Assembly: GCF_001578875.1 (NCBI RefSeq)
Contig: NZ_KQ969509.1
Span: 1 to 47,235 of the forward strand
Direction: 5' to 3'
Length of the DNA: 47,235 bases
Origin: Streptococcus sp. DD13
Lineage (GTDB): Bacteria; Bacillota; Bacilli; Lactobacillales; Streptococcaceae
The position numbers and the translations under genes were made by a program. Position 1 is the first letter of the stretch. Each line of letters starts with the position of its first letter. The notes below the pieces were generated by a model. It had not been told where the DNA came from, ran no database searches, and worked only from the letters and a program-made list of their open reading frames with translations. This document shows, piece by piece, positions 18,361 through 27,160 of the stretch.

Positions 18361-19287
18361 TCACAAATCTTTTTTAGTATCTTTCTCCCAAACACTCTCG
18401 AGCAAAGCCTTTAAATGGGCATCTCCTAGCAGTTGGGTTAATTGGAGGGCGTCCTGGTAGCAGCGGTAGGCCTCCTCGTAATTGTCCTTCACTTTCAAAT
18501 AGTAGGTCCATTTTAACTGCAGTAACACTGGTTTTTTCTGTAGGTCATGACTTTCTTCCATGATGTCCTCCACGACATCAAACAATTCTGGCAGTTTCTC
18601 CAATTTTAATTGAAAGCGTCCCATTTGGATAATCAAGTTGATCAGGAGATCCCTCAACACAAACACTTCTTCTAGGTCATAGTTGTCTCGCTGTTTGGGC
18701 AACTTTTCTGCTAAGTTTTCCAAATAAACCATGTTTTTCGACACATCGTTGGTTTGTTGCTGATGAGAAGTATCCAACCAGATGATGAAAAGCCGAATCA
18801 CAATCAAGTCATTGATGGTATAAAATTCCTTCTCATAGATCTCGTAAAAATGACGATGGATGATTTCATTTCCATAAACGGCATCCTCGGTTCGCAGTAT
18901 ATCCAAACCAGATGAATAGGCATCAATGGCCATCTGTTCTTCCACTGGAAGATTATCATAATAGTCGTCGTAAATCTCTCTAAAAACTTGATCTTTCTTT
19001 TCAAGAAGCTCTTCGTTTCCATATGTCGGCCGACGCAACATATCATATTTTAACCGTCTATATGCCGACGGAAGCGCGACGTAATCTGGCATTAATTCAT
19101 AGGTTGAGTAACCTAGCCGTTTCGCTATATAACTGATACTTTTCAAGGTAGGCTTAGAGCCGCCCGCTTCAATACGCGCTAGTTGCCTAGACGTTAACTC
19201 TTCTTCTGCAAGACAGAACTCTTCTCGTGTGAGCCCTTGTTCTTGCCGCAGCTGCTTGACCCTTAATCCAAATTCCTTTTCATTCAT
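18361..19287 (-). CDS. ComR/Rgg-like RRNPP-family transcription regulator
   Basis: A 308-residue protein. Residues 1-70 form an XRE helix-turn-helix domain (GLRVKQLRQEQGLTREEFCL, then LTSRQLARIEAGGSKPTLKS and SYIAKRLGYSTYELM), a pattern I recognise from ComR of streptococci. The rest is all helical with TPR-like repeats, clearest at the end (NYEEAYRCYQDALQLTQLLG), which in this family bind a short imported peptide. It has an extended -10 promoter and is followed by a palindrome and a 17-codon ORF. It may be a competence regulator or a paralogue controlling another system. Confidence 0.8.
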   Translation of the reverse strand: MNEKEFGLRVKQLRQEQGLTREEFCLAEEELTSRQLARIEAGGSKPTLKSISYIAKRLGYSTYELMPDYVALPSAYRRLKYDMLRRPTYGNEELLEKKDQVFREIYDDYYDNLPVEEQMAIDAYSSGLDILRTEDAVYGNEIIHRHFYEIYEKEFYTINDLIVIRLFIIWLDTSHQQQTNDVSKNMVYLENLAEKLPKQRDNYDLEEVFVLRDLLINLIIQMGRFQLKLEKLPELFDVVEDIMEESHDLQKKPVLLQLKWTYYLKVKDNYEEAYRCYQDALQLTQLLGDAHLKALLESVWEKDTKKDL

Positions 19288-19316
19288 ACGAATCCCTTTT
19301 TTTAGAAATAATTCTC

Positions 19317-19322
19317 ATTATA
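19317..19322 (-). promoter_or_regulatory. Promoter of the ComR-like regulator gene
   Basis: TGATATAAT on the minus strand is an extended -10 (TATAAT at 19317-19322), 29 nt before the start codon; no consensus -35 is present. An imperfect palindrome (AGAAATAATTCT, plus strand) lies just downstream and might be an autoregulatory site. Confidence 0.55.
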
Positions 19323-19369
19323 TCATATCTCAAGGTATTTTTGTATTTTTATTTTACAGTCTAGAATAA

Positions 19370-19411
19370 AGCAAAACATCTCCCTTTTCAGCTTTACTAC
19401 CAGGGAGATGT
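19370..19411 (-). terminator. Terminator downstream of ruvB
   Basis: A perfect 10-bp stem, ACATCTCCCT/AGGGAGATGT (19376-19385 with 19402-19411, loop of 16), is followed on the minus strand by TTTGCTTT. It separates ruvB from the ComR-like gene. Confidence 0.75.
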
Positions 19412-19445
19412 CATAAATAAGTTTTTTTGATATTCAGAATATTGT

Positions 19446-20447
19446 TTATTTATTCTGATAAGGCAATCCCAGATGCTGATAAGCTTTCTCTGTCGCTACT
19501 CGCCCAGACCGCGTCCGAAGGATAAAGCCCTTTTGAATCAGATAGGGTTCGTACATATCCTCTACCGTTTCTCGCTCTTCAGAGATATTGACTGAAAGGG
19601 TGGCTAGGCCAACCGGACCACCACCATATAGCTCAATCATGGTCCGCAATATTTTTTGATCCACGTAATCGAGTCCTTCTTTGTCCACATCTAACATGGT
19701 TAGCGCTCGACCTGTGATCTGATCGTCGATTATTCCATCTCCAATAATCTGTGCAAAGTCCCGAACACGCTTCAATAATCGATTCGCAATACGAGGGGTT
19801 CCTCTAGACCTTCTCGCCAGCTCAAAAGCCGCTTCTTCTGTAATCTCTATTTCAAAGATATCCGCCGTTCGAAGGACGATTTCTGCCAAATCCTCTATCT
19901 CGTAATACTCCATGTGACCTGTGATCCCAAAACGAGCCCGCAAGGGGTTGGACAACATCCCGGCTCGGGTCGTCGCGCCAATCAAGGTAAAGGGAGGCAA
20001 TTCTAAATGAACTGCTCGAGAAGCCTCTCCGGTCCCGATCATGATGTCAATATAGAAATCCTCCATCGCACTATACAAAACCTCCTCGATGGCCATCGGC
20101 ATCCGGTGGATTTCATCAATAAAAAGGACATCTCCAGGTTCTAGATCATTTAAAATAGCTACAAGGTCTCCAGGTTTTTCAATGGCAGGACCAGATGTCT
20201 GCTTGAGATGAACCCCGAGCTCATTCGCGATAACAAAAGCCATGGTAGTTTTTCCTAGACCAGGCGGCCCAAACAAGAGCGTATGATCCATCGCTTCATC
20301 ACGCAATTTAGCGGCTTCGATAAAAATTTTTAATTGATCTTTCACCTTATCTTGACCGATATACTCATCTAAGCGTTGGGGACGAAGCGTCCGCTCCACC
20401 ATCTCCTCATCACCTAGTAGTTGGCTATCTAACATTCTTGAACTCAT
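19446..20447 (-). CDS. ruvB: Holliday junction branch migration helicase RuvB
   Basis: A 333-residue AAA+ motor that works with RuvA to move Holliday junctions. Walker A is GPPGLGKTT, Walker B DEIHR, and [20 protein letters not shown] carries the sensor and arginine-finger region; a winged-helix domain ends the protein ([13 protein letters not shown]). No Shine-Dalgarno precedes the start, and a -10 box ends six bases before the ATG, which suggests a leaderless message. ruvA is not in the window. Confidence 0.97.
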   Translation of the reverse strand: MSSRMLDSQLLGDEEMVERTLRPQRLDEYIGQDKVKDQLKIFIEAAKLRDEAMDHTLLFGPPGLGKTTMAFVIANELGVHLKQTSGPAIEKPGDLVAILNDLEPGDVLFIDEIHRMPMAIEEVLYSAMEDFYIDIMIGTGEASRAVHLELPPFTLIGATTRAGMLSNPLRARFGITGHMEYYEIEDLAEIVLRTADIFEIEITEEAAFELARRSRGTPRIANRLLKRVRDFAQIIGDGIIDDQITGRALTMLDVDKEGLDYVDQKILRTMIELYGGGPVGLATLSVNISEERETVEDMYEPYLIQKGFILRTRSGRVATEKAYQHLGLPYQNK

Positions 20448-20453
20448 AGGATT

Positions 20454-20459
20454 ATTTTA
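20454..20459 (-). promoter_or_regulatory. -10 element immediately before ruvB
   Basis: TGGTAAAAT on the minus strand is an extended -10 whose last base is only 7 nt from the ATG of ruvB. Transcription would start at or within one base of the start codon. Confidence 0.5.
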
Positions 20460-20486
20460 CCATAAATTACACGAAACAAAACAATG

Positions 20487-20670
20487 AAAAAGAGAGTGGG
20501 ACAGAAATCGGTCGTTCGTTAGAATTCGATTTGGTCGCCCCTCTTCCGCACAGTTGAGTCGGGCTGTAAAAGCGGATGAAATCAGCCTAGTAGAGCCCAC
20601 TCAGCCACTGCGTCTTGCAGTTAGTCTTATCAAACATCAAAGGCTGGACAGTTTTTGCCCAGCCTCTTTC
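20487..20670 (+). repeat. 180-bp intergenic repeat, copy R2
   Basis: It reads AAAAGAGAGTGGGACAGAAA on the plus strand and ends in a weaker hairpin (AGGCTGG 20641-20647 with CCAGCCT 20659-20665) followed by CTTTC. It matches R1 (15127-15309, opposite orientation) over nearly its whole length, but the 3' hairpin arm and about 20 nt before it have diverged. Lying between purB and ruvB, it fills most of their 255-nt spacer. Confidence 0.75.
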
Positions 20671-20702
20671 GTCTATTTTTCAAATTCCCTTTTTCATTAC
20701 GA

Positions 20703-22001
20703 TTAGTCACCCAAACCGATGCGTTCGAAGATTTCGTCGACCCGTTTGGTGTAGTAAACTGGGTTGAAGATTTCGTCGATTTCTTCTTGCGTGAGACGAG
20801 AAGTTACTTCTGGATCGGCTTCAAGAAGCGGTTTGAAGTCCACTTGGTTGTCCCAAGACTCAGCAGTCTTTGGTTGCACAAGGTCGTAAGCTTGCTCACG
20901 GGTCATCCCTTTTTCAATCAAGGTCAACATAGCTCGTTGGCTGAAGATCAAACCAAAAGTAGAGTTCATGTTGCGGATCATGTTTTCTGGGAAGACTGTC
21001 AAGTTCTTAACGATGTTTCCAAAACGATTGAGCATGTAGTCAATCAAGATGGTCGTATCTGGTGTGATAATCCGCTCAGCTGATGAATGGGAAATATCAC
21101 GCTCATGCCAAAGAGCGACGTTTTCGTAGGCTGTCACCATGTGACCACGGATGACACGCGCCAGACCGGTCATGTTTTCAGAACCGATAGGGTTGCGTTT
21201 GTGAGGCATGGCTGAAGACCCTTTTTGCCCTTTAGCAAAGAACTCTTCCACTTCCCGTTGTTCTGATTTTTGAAGACCACGGATCTCAGTCGCCATCCGC
21301 TCGATAGAAGTTGCGATGCTCGCAAGAACTGCAAAGTACTCCGCATGAAGATCACGAGGAAGGACCTGTGTAGAGATTTCTTGAGCACGGATACCCAATT
21401 TATCGCAGACGTATTTTTCAACGAATGGTGGGATGTTGGCAAAGTTCCCAACCGCACCAGAAATCTTACCAGCTTCCACACCAGCAGCTGCGTGCTCGAA
21501 ACGCTCGATGTTGCGTTTCATTTCGCTGTACCAAGTCGCTAATTTCAAACCAAAAGTAGTCGGCTCAGCGTGCACACCGTGGGTACGCCCCATCATGATC
21601 GTGAACTTGTGTTCACGCGCTTTGTCCGCAATGATGTTGAGGAAGTTTTCAAGGTCTTTGCGGATGATGTCGTTGGCTTGTTTGTAGAGGTACCCATAGG
21701 CCGTATCGACAACGTCAGTAGAAGTCAAACCATAGTGAACCCACTTACGTTCTTCACCAAGTGTCTCAGAAACCGCACGTGTGAAGGCCACCACATCGTG
21801 ACGAGTCTCCTGCTCGATTTCCAAAATCCGGTCGATGTCAAAGTCCGCCTTTTCACGAATCAAAGCCACATCTTCCTTAGGGATTTCCCCCAACTCAGCC
21901 CATGCCTCGTCAGCCAAGATTTCCACCTCAAGCCAAGCACGGTATTTGTTTTCTTCAGTCCAAATGTTCGCCATCTCAGGGCGAGAGTAACGTTCGATCA
22001 T
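20703..22001 (-). CDS. purB: Adenylosuccinate lyase
   Basis: A 432-residue fumarase/aspartase-superfamily enzyme that acts twice in purine synthesis, cleaving SAICAR and adenylosuccinate to release fumarate. The superfamily signature [11 protein letters not shown] is present, as are [10 protein letters not shown] and [10 protein letters not shown] with the catalytic His. It is the last gene of the purine cluster, set apart from it by a repeat-containing 235-nt spacer and a foreign-looking gene. Full length. Confidence 0.97.
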   Translation of the reverse strand: MIERYSRPEMANIWTEENKYRAWLEVEILADEAWAELGEIPKEDVALIREKADFDIDRILEIEQETRHDVVAFTRAVSETLGEERKWVHYGLTSTDVVDTAYGYLYKQANDIIRKDLENFLNIIADKAREHKFTIMMGRTHGVHAEPTTFGLKLATWYSEMKRNIERFEHAAAGVEAGKISGAVGNFANIPPFVEKYVCDKLGIRAQEISTQVLPRDLHAEYFAVLASIATSIERMATEIRGLQKSEQREVEEFFAKGQKGSSAMPHKRNPIGSENMTGLARVIRGHMVTAYENVALWHERDISHSSAERIITPDTTILIDYMLNRFGNIVKNLTVFPENMIRNMNSTFGLIFSQRAMLTLIEKGMTREQAYDLVQPKTAESWDNQVDFKPLLEADPEVTSRLTQEEIDEIFNPVYYTKRVDEIFERIGLGD

Positions 22002-22008
22002 TGTTTAT

Positions 22009-22127
22009 GATACCAAGGACGACCAGAAAGCGACTGAAGTTTAGGAACCCAACGCAGGATGTTTACGTCCAAGTCCAAGGCGGGTTATCTATATTCAAAG
22101 CTTTCCATCAGGGTTCAAATTATTGGA
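22009..22127 (+). repeat. Stem-loop repeat family, copy 6 (upstream of purB)
   Basis: GATACCAAGGACGACCAGAA at the start and AGCTTTCCATCAGGGTTCAA near the end align with copy 1 (7224), which has GATACAAAGGACCTAGAAAG and AGCTTTCAGTCCGTGTTCAA. The middle is the most degenerate of the family. It lies in the purB leader, with its first base 7 nt upstream of the purB start codon. Confidence 0.5.
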
Positions 22128-22236
22128 ACCTGGCGTCCTTTCCTTTCTAGTTTTCATTTTTCTAGTTTAAATTTTAAGGAAGTCCGTAGCCCGTATTTTT
22201 CTACAAAAGTATACTGTTCCTTCATTTCTTATTTAA

Positions 22237-22476
22237 TTATTTAAATTTTTTAAATAATTTACGTATTTCACTGGTAGGAATCTCTACAACATCAGTAAAC
22301 TCTCTCTCATAATATTTTGAATCGTATTGGACCGGTTCATCAAAATCTGTTTCAAATACAATTAATTGCCGTCCGTATAGTAAGGGAGTTCTCATGTTTT
22401 CAAGTATATGTTTTTTATAGTCTTCTTCAATTAATTTTGAATTTTTTATTTTTCTTTTATTTTTTTGTATAAACAT
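22237..22476 (-). pseudogene. Detached C-terminal part of the DUF262/AlbA_2 gene
   Basis: A 79-codon frame overlapping the end of the upstream ORF by 20 nt. YYEREFTDVVEIPTSEIRKL looks like the end of an AlbA_2 (Schlafen-type) domain. Its ATG has no ribosome binding site. Removing one A from the A7 tract (22460-22466, T on the plus strand) joins it in frame to the larger ORF, so it is best read as the tail of a broken or frameshifted gene. Confidence 0.65.
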
Positions 22477-24010
22477 CTACTGAACAGCCTGACATGTTCA
22501 CCTCATGATCGATCCCTATTACAGGAAAATCTCCCTCAAGCATAAAACTATCTAAATCAAAAGTATCTGTGTATTTTTTAGCGTCTTTTTCACAATCTGC
22601 AATACCAACTATCACATATCCTTTTTTATTTGGGCTAACATTGTTAATAGCTGTCAAAGTTTTCAATATCTTATTAAGATTATCTATACTAAACGTTTTA
22701 GTTTGAAGATTATAAAAACCTATTTTAAAATCGTACAAGGTTTGCTCTGTTCTGGACTTATTTATAATCGTAACTGTTTGCCTCGTCCAGTCATCAATTG
22801 CTGGATCGCTTATTGCAGTAGCTTCAAAATTTGACTCTATAATACCATAGATTGATTTATAGGTTGATTCCATTTGGTTTTTAGGAATCTTATTTGCCAA
22901 TTGAGAGTAGGATTTTAGGGACTTATACAACCCATAAGCATCATATTTATTTTTTGACTCTAAAACCATCAACCTATGAATAGTCAAGAATACCATTTCA
23001 AATTGAATCCCAATATCAGAAATTCCTTTGGGTGCTTTAATTATATCTCTGAAAGAAGATTTTGATGCAGCAAGCATCTCGTCAATACATGAAAGTACTC
23101 TTTCAAAGTGTTCTATGACTTTTTCTAAACCAATTCTATCAATACTTACTTGAATTTTATTTACTTCCTCTGGAATATCATCTGCTAATGGGTTTTTATT
23201 ATATCCATAATACTTATTTAAAATGTTTGAATTAAACACCGGCCGCTCTGAATCTGACAACATATTTACAAGAATCATTGCAATAACTTCTTCATCTCTA
23301 GATTGTCTTAAATCAAAGCTATTAAAGATTTTATTTCGTATCCAAAAAGTATTATTAATTGTAATCGAATACGGTAAACGGTGGTTACTTAAACTAATTT
23401 TTGACATATCATTCAGTTTTAGAATAGATTCTGAATCATCTCCTCTAATTCTCTGAGATAGCCTTCTAACTAATTCAGCAAAATGTGTATTAACACCCAC
23501 TTGTCTCAACTCTTGATTCGATAAATGACGACCAGTAGAGTTTATTCTTTTAAATACCTCCTCAATCTCATCATTTTCCAAACTAAACATAGATACAGGT
23601 AATGGGTAGTTGGCAATATTTCTACATACCTCTGAATCCAATATACCTGGATGACCGGCATTTTTTTGCTTAATTTTCTTTTTTTCTAACAAGGAAATAG
23701 TATCAGGCATTGTTTTTAGATTAAAGTATCCATCTTTTAACTCATATTTTTGTTCAATTAAGGAACATATTGCATCTAGTCGTTGCATGCCATCAATTAT
23801 TTCATAATTTCCATCTTTATCAACAGCGAACAAAAACAGCGGAACTGGATACCCATGAGAAATTGTATCTATAAAGTTTCGCTTTTCTTCAATTGTCCAA
23901 CACAATTTCCTTTGATACTGTCTATTTACTACTAATTTTTTTGAAATATATAGATTAAATATCTGACTTACAGTCATTGGCTTAATTGATAGCTCTGTAT
24001 TATGTTTCAT
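22457..24010 (-). CDS. DUF262 protein with C-terminal AlbA_2-like domain, frameshifted
   Basis: 517 residues. The N-terminal DUF262 (ParB/GmrS-like NTPase/nuclease) shows NRQYQRKLCWT, IIDGMQRLDAI and EEVFKRINSTGRHLSNQELR. After a helical middle part, residues about 420-510 (EQTLYDFKIGFYNL, LKTLTAINNVSPNKKGYVIV) resemble AlbA_2 of Schlafen-like proteins. The frame stops at an A7 tract, and the rest of that domain continues in another frame. DUF262 proteins occur in anti-phage systems such as GmrSD. Strong AT-richness compared with the flanking pur genes suggests transfer. Confidence 0.75.
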   Translation of the reverse strand: MKHNTELSIKPMTVSQIFNLYISKKLVVNRQYQRKLCWTIEEKRNFIDTISHGYPVPLFLFAVDKDGNYEIIDGMQRLDAICSLIEQKYELKDGYFNLKTMPDTISLLEKKKIKQKNAGHPGILDSEVCRNIANYPLPVSMFSLENDEIEEVFKRINSTGRHLSNQELRQVGVNTHFAELVRRLSQRIRGDDSESILKLNDMSKISLSNHRLPYSITINNTFWIRNKIFNSFDLRQSRDEEVIAMILVNMLSDSERPVFNSNILNKYYGYNKNPLADDIPEEVNKIQVSIDRIGLEKVIEHFERVLSCIDEMLAASKSSFRDIIKAPKGISDIGIQFEMVFLTIHRLMVLESKNKYDAYGLYKSLKSYSQLANKIPKNQMESTYKSIYGIIESNFEATAISDPAIDDWTRQTVTIINKSRTEQTLYDFKIGFYNLQTKTFSIDNLNKILKTLTAINNVSPNKKGYVIVGIADCEKDAKKYTDTFDLDSFMLEGDFPVIGIDHEVNMSGCSVDVYTKK

Positions 24011-24048
24011 ATTTTCACCATATCCTTAATTTATCCGAGTAACTCTTT

Positions 24049-24282
24049 TTAAATATATTCAAATTCTTCTTTCCCAATCCACACAGATGGGTAGTGATCC
24101 AGTGTATTCAAATCCGTATCCAGAGGCAGATCATAGATGGCTAAATAGTTTTCAGGATATCGTGCAACTAGCTCTTCATACTTAGCTTTCACTTTTTCGT
24201 GGTCGCTACTCGCATACAAGACTTCGACGACTGCTCCCGTCTTTTCTTTTTCAATAAATGCGTTGACAATGAGTTTAATCAT
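24049..24282 (-). CDS. Small conserved streptococcal protein, function unknown
   Basis: A 77-residue acidic soluble protein, MIKLIVNAFIEKEKTGAVVE to GKEEFEYI, with no signal peptide or membrane segment and no motif I recognise. It starts 9 nt after the PanE-like gene and so belongs to the purE-purK transcript. A small hypothetical gene between purK and purB is common in streptococci. AAGGAGG-type sequence (TAGGAGG) precedes the start. Confidence 0.75.
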   Translation of the reverse strand: MIKLIVNAFIEKEKTGAVVEVLYASSDHEKVKAKYEELVARYPENYLAIYDLPLDTDLNTLDHYPSVWIGKEEFEYI

Positions 24283-24291
24283 AAAAACCTC

Positions 24292-25242
24292 CTAAATCGA
24301 AATGCCCTTCATATTTGCTTCCAGAATAGGTATCTTCACACCTAACTCCTGACCAGTCTGATAAACACTTTGACAACAATAGAAGATGTCCTGTTTATCA
24401 TTGTGCAAGGTCATAATTTTGCGGGTCAGCTCATTTTTCGCAAACATGACTTTCATGGCCTTGCCGGCTATCCAAGCAGGAATTTTGTATGGCAATAGTT
24501 CTGCTTTGTAAAGCTTCAAATTCACGCCACGCGCTTCTACGACTTTCAAAGCTTCTCGAATGGCCTTGATAGCCAATGACAATTCCGATGAACTATTCAT
24601 CAAGTTCAGAGCCAATTCTTCTGGGTTTTCCAAATTTCCTGAGCGAGCAGCTGTCGAAGTGACACCCGCATTAATCGCCATATGAATCCAAATCCACTCG
24701 ACCATATCATAAGGTACTTCCCACTTCAAATCTGCAGAAGTCAATAAATCCGTCAGATCCTCATAGTTAGAAATGTGTGTTTTTTGCTCACCTTCTAGCA
24801 TTAAATGGTCGAACAAAACACCATCCAAATGGTCCTCCTGCATGTGACCTCCAGCTGTTGGAAAAGCTAAAATATGGTCATAATCTCCTGCCCACTCTTG
24901 GACCTCTTTTCGAGTATCCCAGAAATTACAGAAGAAAACAAGGGTGCCTTTGATATTATTTTTTCGCAAGGTTTCCACAGCTTCTTTGACAAGCCCATGA
25001 CGCACACTCAGAAAAATAAAATCATATTCCGAATCAGCTTCCGCCACATGAACCTCATAGGTATCATGCTTGTTCTCACCCTTGGAATGATAGCGACCAT
25101 CTAGTAGATCAACCGACAACTCCTTCGGAGCTGTGCTTTTCTTACTCTCTCTCAATACGTGCTTTACTTGATGGCCTGCTTTTTGAAAGGCGTAGGCATA
25201 AGTAGTCCCGATGACTCCAAGTCCTAGAATCGCTATTTTCAC
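24292..25242 (-). CDS. Ketopantoate reductase family protein (PanE/ApbA-like)
   Basis: A 316-residue protein with an N-terminal Rossmann nucleotide motif (MKIAILGLGVIGTTYAYAFQ) and an all-helical C-terminal domain, as in 2-dehydropantoate 2-reductases. The catalytic-Lys region usual in PanE is not clear to me, so the substrate is uncertain; several members of this family act on other keto acids. It starts right after the purK stop, hence co-expressed with purine genes, with no evident metabolic link. Confidence 0.75.
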   Translation of the reverse strand: MKIAILGLGVIGTTYAYAFQKAGHQVKHVLRESKKSTAPKELSVDLLDGRYHSKGENKHDTYEVHVAEADSEYDFIFLSVRHGLVKEAVETLRKNNIKGTLVFFCNFWDTRKEVQEWAGDYDHILAFPTAGGHMQEDHLDGVLFDHLMLEGEQKTHISNYEDLTDLLTSADLKWEVPYDMVEWIWIHMAINAGVTSTAARSGNLENPEELALNLMNSSSELSLAIKAIREALKVVEARGVNLKLYKAELLPYKIPAWIAGKAMKVMFAKNELTRKIMTLHNDKQDIFYCCQSVYQTGQELGVKIPILEANMKGISI

Positions 25243-26334
25243 TTAAAAATCAATCCCTTTCCCAAACTCTTCAACCTCATCCGGCGTATCACTAAACAAG
25301 GTTACATGCCCCATCTTGCGGTTGTGCTTCGCTTCTAGTTTACCATATAAGTGGAGGTGGGCGCTTGGATTTTCTGCGACATATGCTTCAGCAGCCTCGA
25401 CATGTTGGCCGAGAACATTGAGCATGACAGCTGGCGCATGGAGGTGGATGGCTGGGAGTGGGGCTCCGAGAACACCCAAGATATGGGTGTCAAACTGTGA
25501 AAAGTCGCAGGCTTCAATCGAGTAGTGCCCAGAGTTGTGTGGTCGTGGTGCGATTTCATTGACGATGATGTCATCAGCAGTCGCAAACATTTCCACACAA
25601 AGCGTTCCAGACAAGTTGAGTTGCTCCGCGATTTTCACAGCCATGACTTTAGCTTTTTCAGCTAGACGATCAGAAATGCGAGCGGGCACGATAGTTTTTG
25701 AAAGAATGTTGTTGCGGTGGATATTTTCCTGAACGGGGAAAACTGTCACATCCTTGCCGTTCCCAGACACGATGACTGAAATTTCAAGGTCAAAGTTGAC
25801 GAACTCTTCTAAGACACACTCGGCTGAATTAGCAAGGGAATTTGCCTCTTCCAAATCTGCTTCTGAGCGAATGACCTTTTGCCCATGCCCATCGTAGCCA
25901 CCCGTCGCAGTCTTGAGGACATAGTATTTAGAAAGGTCAATATCTGCCAAATCTTGACTTGAAGTCACAACCTTGTAGGGTGCCACAGTGACTTGTGCCT
26001 TGTTGGAGAGGAAGTCCTTCTCAAAGATGCGATTTTGAGAAATGCGGAGCAGGTCGGTTCCTTGTGGGAGCTGACCTTCTTTGACAACAGCATCCAAACC
26101 GTCCGCATCGACATTTTCAAACTCATAAGTGAGAACATCACAGCGATCTGCCAACTGACGAAGAGCCTCTACGTCGTCGTAAGGGGCCACGATGATTTCC
26201 GCCACACGGGAGGCTGGGCAATCCGCTGCTGGGTCCAAGGCGATAACCTTGTGCCCCATGTAGATAGCTGAGATCGCCATCATCTGACCCAGCTGGCCAC
26301 CACCAATGATGCCAATGGTTTTAGTTGAGCTCAT
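25243..26334 (-). CDS. purK: N5-carboxyaminoimidazole ribonucleotide synthase
   Basis: A 363-residue ATP-grasp enzyme that converts AIR, bicarbonate and ATP to N5-[16 protein letters not shown] opens it, [12 protein letters not shown] is in the ATP-grasp loop, and [14 protein letters not shown] near the active site is typical. It overlaps the end of purE by 14 nt, so the two successive enzymes of this step are translationally coupled. Confidence 0.97.
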   Translation of the reverse strand: MSSTKTIGIIGGGQLGQMMAISAIYMGHKVIALDPAADCPASRVAEIIVAPYDDVEALRQLADRCDVLTYEFENVDADGLDAVVKEGQLPQGTDLLRISQNRIFEKDFLSNKAQVTVAPYKVVTSSQDLADIDLSKYYVLKTATGGYDGHGQKVIRSEADLEEANSLANSAECVLEEFVNFDLEISVIVSGNGKDVTVFPVQENIHRNNILSKTIVPARISDRLAEKAKVMAVKIAEQLNLSGTLCVEMFATADDIIVNEIAPRPHNSGHYSIEACDFSQFDTHILGVLGAPLPAIHLHAPAVMLNVLGQHVEAAEAYVAENPSAHLHLYGKLEAKHNRKMGHVTLFSDTPDEVEEFGKGIDF

Positions 26335-26809
26335 TTGTAGACTCCTCTGCGATTTTTCCTTGTTCTTCTGCGAAATCCGCTAACGCTGTCGCAATAGCCT
26401 GGTCCTCTACTGAAAGAAGACGGAGGGCAAAGAGGGCTGCGTTAGTCGCACCTGCTTCACCGATCGCCATGGTTGCGACTGGTACCCCACCTGGCATCTG
26501 AACGATGGAATAAAGTGAATCCACACCGCTAAGAGCACGAGACTTGACGGGTACCCCGATGACTGGAAGGGTCGTTTTAGCAGCAACCATCCCTGGCAAG
26601 TGAGCTGCGCCACCCGCACCTGCGATGATGACCTTGATGCCACGGCTACGTGCTTCTTCTGCATGTCTGAACATGAGGTCAGGCGTCCGGTGCGCGGAAA
26701 TAACTTTCTTTTCGTAAGCGACGCCGAAGTTGTCGAGGACTTCAGCGGTTTTTTGCATGGTTGCCCAGTCGGATTTTGAGCCCATGATGATGGAAATTAC
26801 TGGTTTCAT
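26321..26809 (-). CDS. purE: N5-carboxyaminoimidazole ribonucleotide mutase
   Basis: A 162-residue class I PurE that turns N5-CAIR into CAIR. Motifs: MGSKSDW, SAHRTPD with the catalytic His, and [11 protein letters not shown]. The start at 26809 has AAAGGAG just upstream; a longer frame from 26839 does not. It overlaps purK by 14 nt and is preceded by a 349-nt spacer with folded elements. Confidence 0.97.
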   Translation of the reverse strand: MKPVISIIMGSKSDWATMQKTAEVLDNFGVAYEKKVISAHRTPDLMFRHAEEARSRGIKVIIAGAGGAAHLPGMVAAKTTLPVIGVPVKSRALSGVDSLYSIVQMPGGVPVATMAIGEAGATNAALFALRLLSVEDQAIATALADFAEEQGKIAEESTNELN

Positions 26810-26834
26810 TTTTTCTCCTTTTTCTTCCTTTTTT

Positions 26835-26972
26835 GACAATCACCTTAGGTTGTGAGGGACGGCAGCAGCCACCAAAGGTGTCTCATGCCTAAATCGGAAG
26901 CCTTAAGTCTTCCGATTTCCCTAAACGATTGGCTTATTAGCCAATCGTTTTTTCACAACAGTGGTGATTGTC
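26835..26972 (-). repeat. 138-nt nested inverted-repeat element (purD-purE spacer)
   Basis: Outer stems GACAATCACC/GGTGATTGTC (26835-26844, 26963-26972) and GTTGTGA/TCACAAC (26849-26855, 26953-26959) enclose three hairpins: CACC-AAA-GGTG (26870-26880), AAATCGGAAG/CTTCCGATTT (26891-26918) and AAACGATTGGCT/AGCCAATCGTTT (26923-26950). All arms are perfect. It sits in the purE leader. It could be a structured RNA or a small mobile palindromic unit; I know no riboswitch of this shape. Confidence 0.6.
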
Positions 26973-27048
26973 GCTCATTAGCTCGCTAACGCTCGCAAAT
27001 CAAGCGACCATTATCAGATTGGCGACTTCGTCGCCTAAAATAGCATTG

Positions 27049-27160
27049 ATATTCGAAAACTCGAAGAAAATCATAGAGTGACAAGGCAAAGCGACGAAGA
27101 TAGAACTAAAGTTCATCAAGGAGCTTTAACACAGTCAATCGAAGGTTTTCGAAGAGTTTT
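27049..27160 (-). repeat. Degenerate BOX-like element
   Basis: CGAAAACTCGAAGAAAATC, ACAAGGCAAAGCGACG and TTTTCGAAGAGTTTT resemble the terminal and boxA segments of pneumococcal BOX repeats, in the same order. The right end runs into the purD stop codon. The hairpin GGCGAC-TTC-GTCGCC (27021-27035) lies just outside. The resemblance was judged by eye. Confidence 0.35.

Noticed and set aside
26923..26953. Plus-strand terminator in the purD-purE spacer
   Set aside because: The hairpin and T run are good, but no plus-strand gene or promoter feeds into it; I treat it as part of the nested element.
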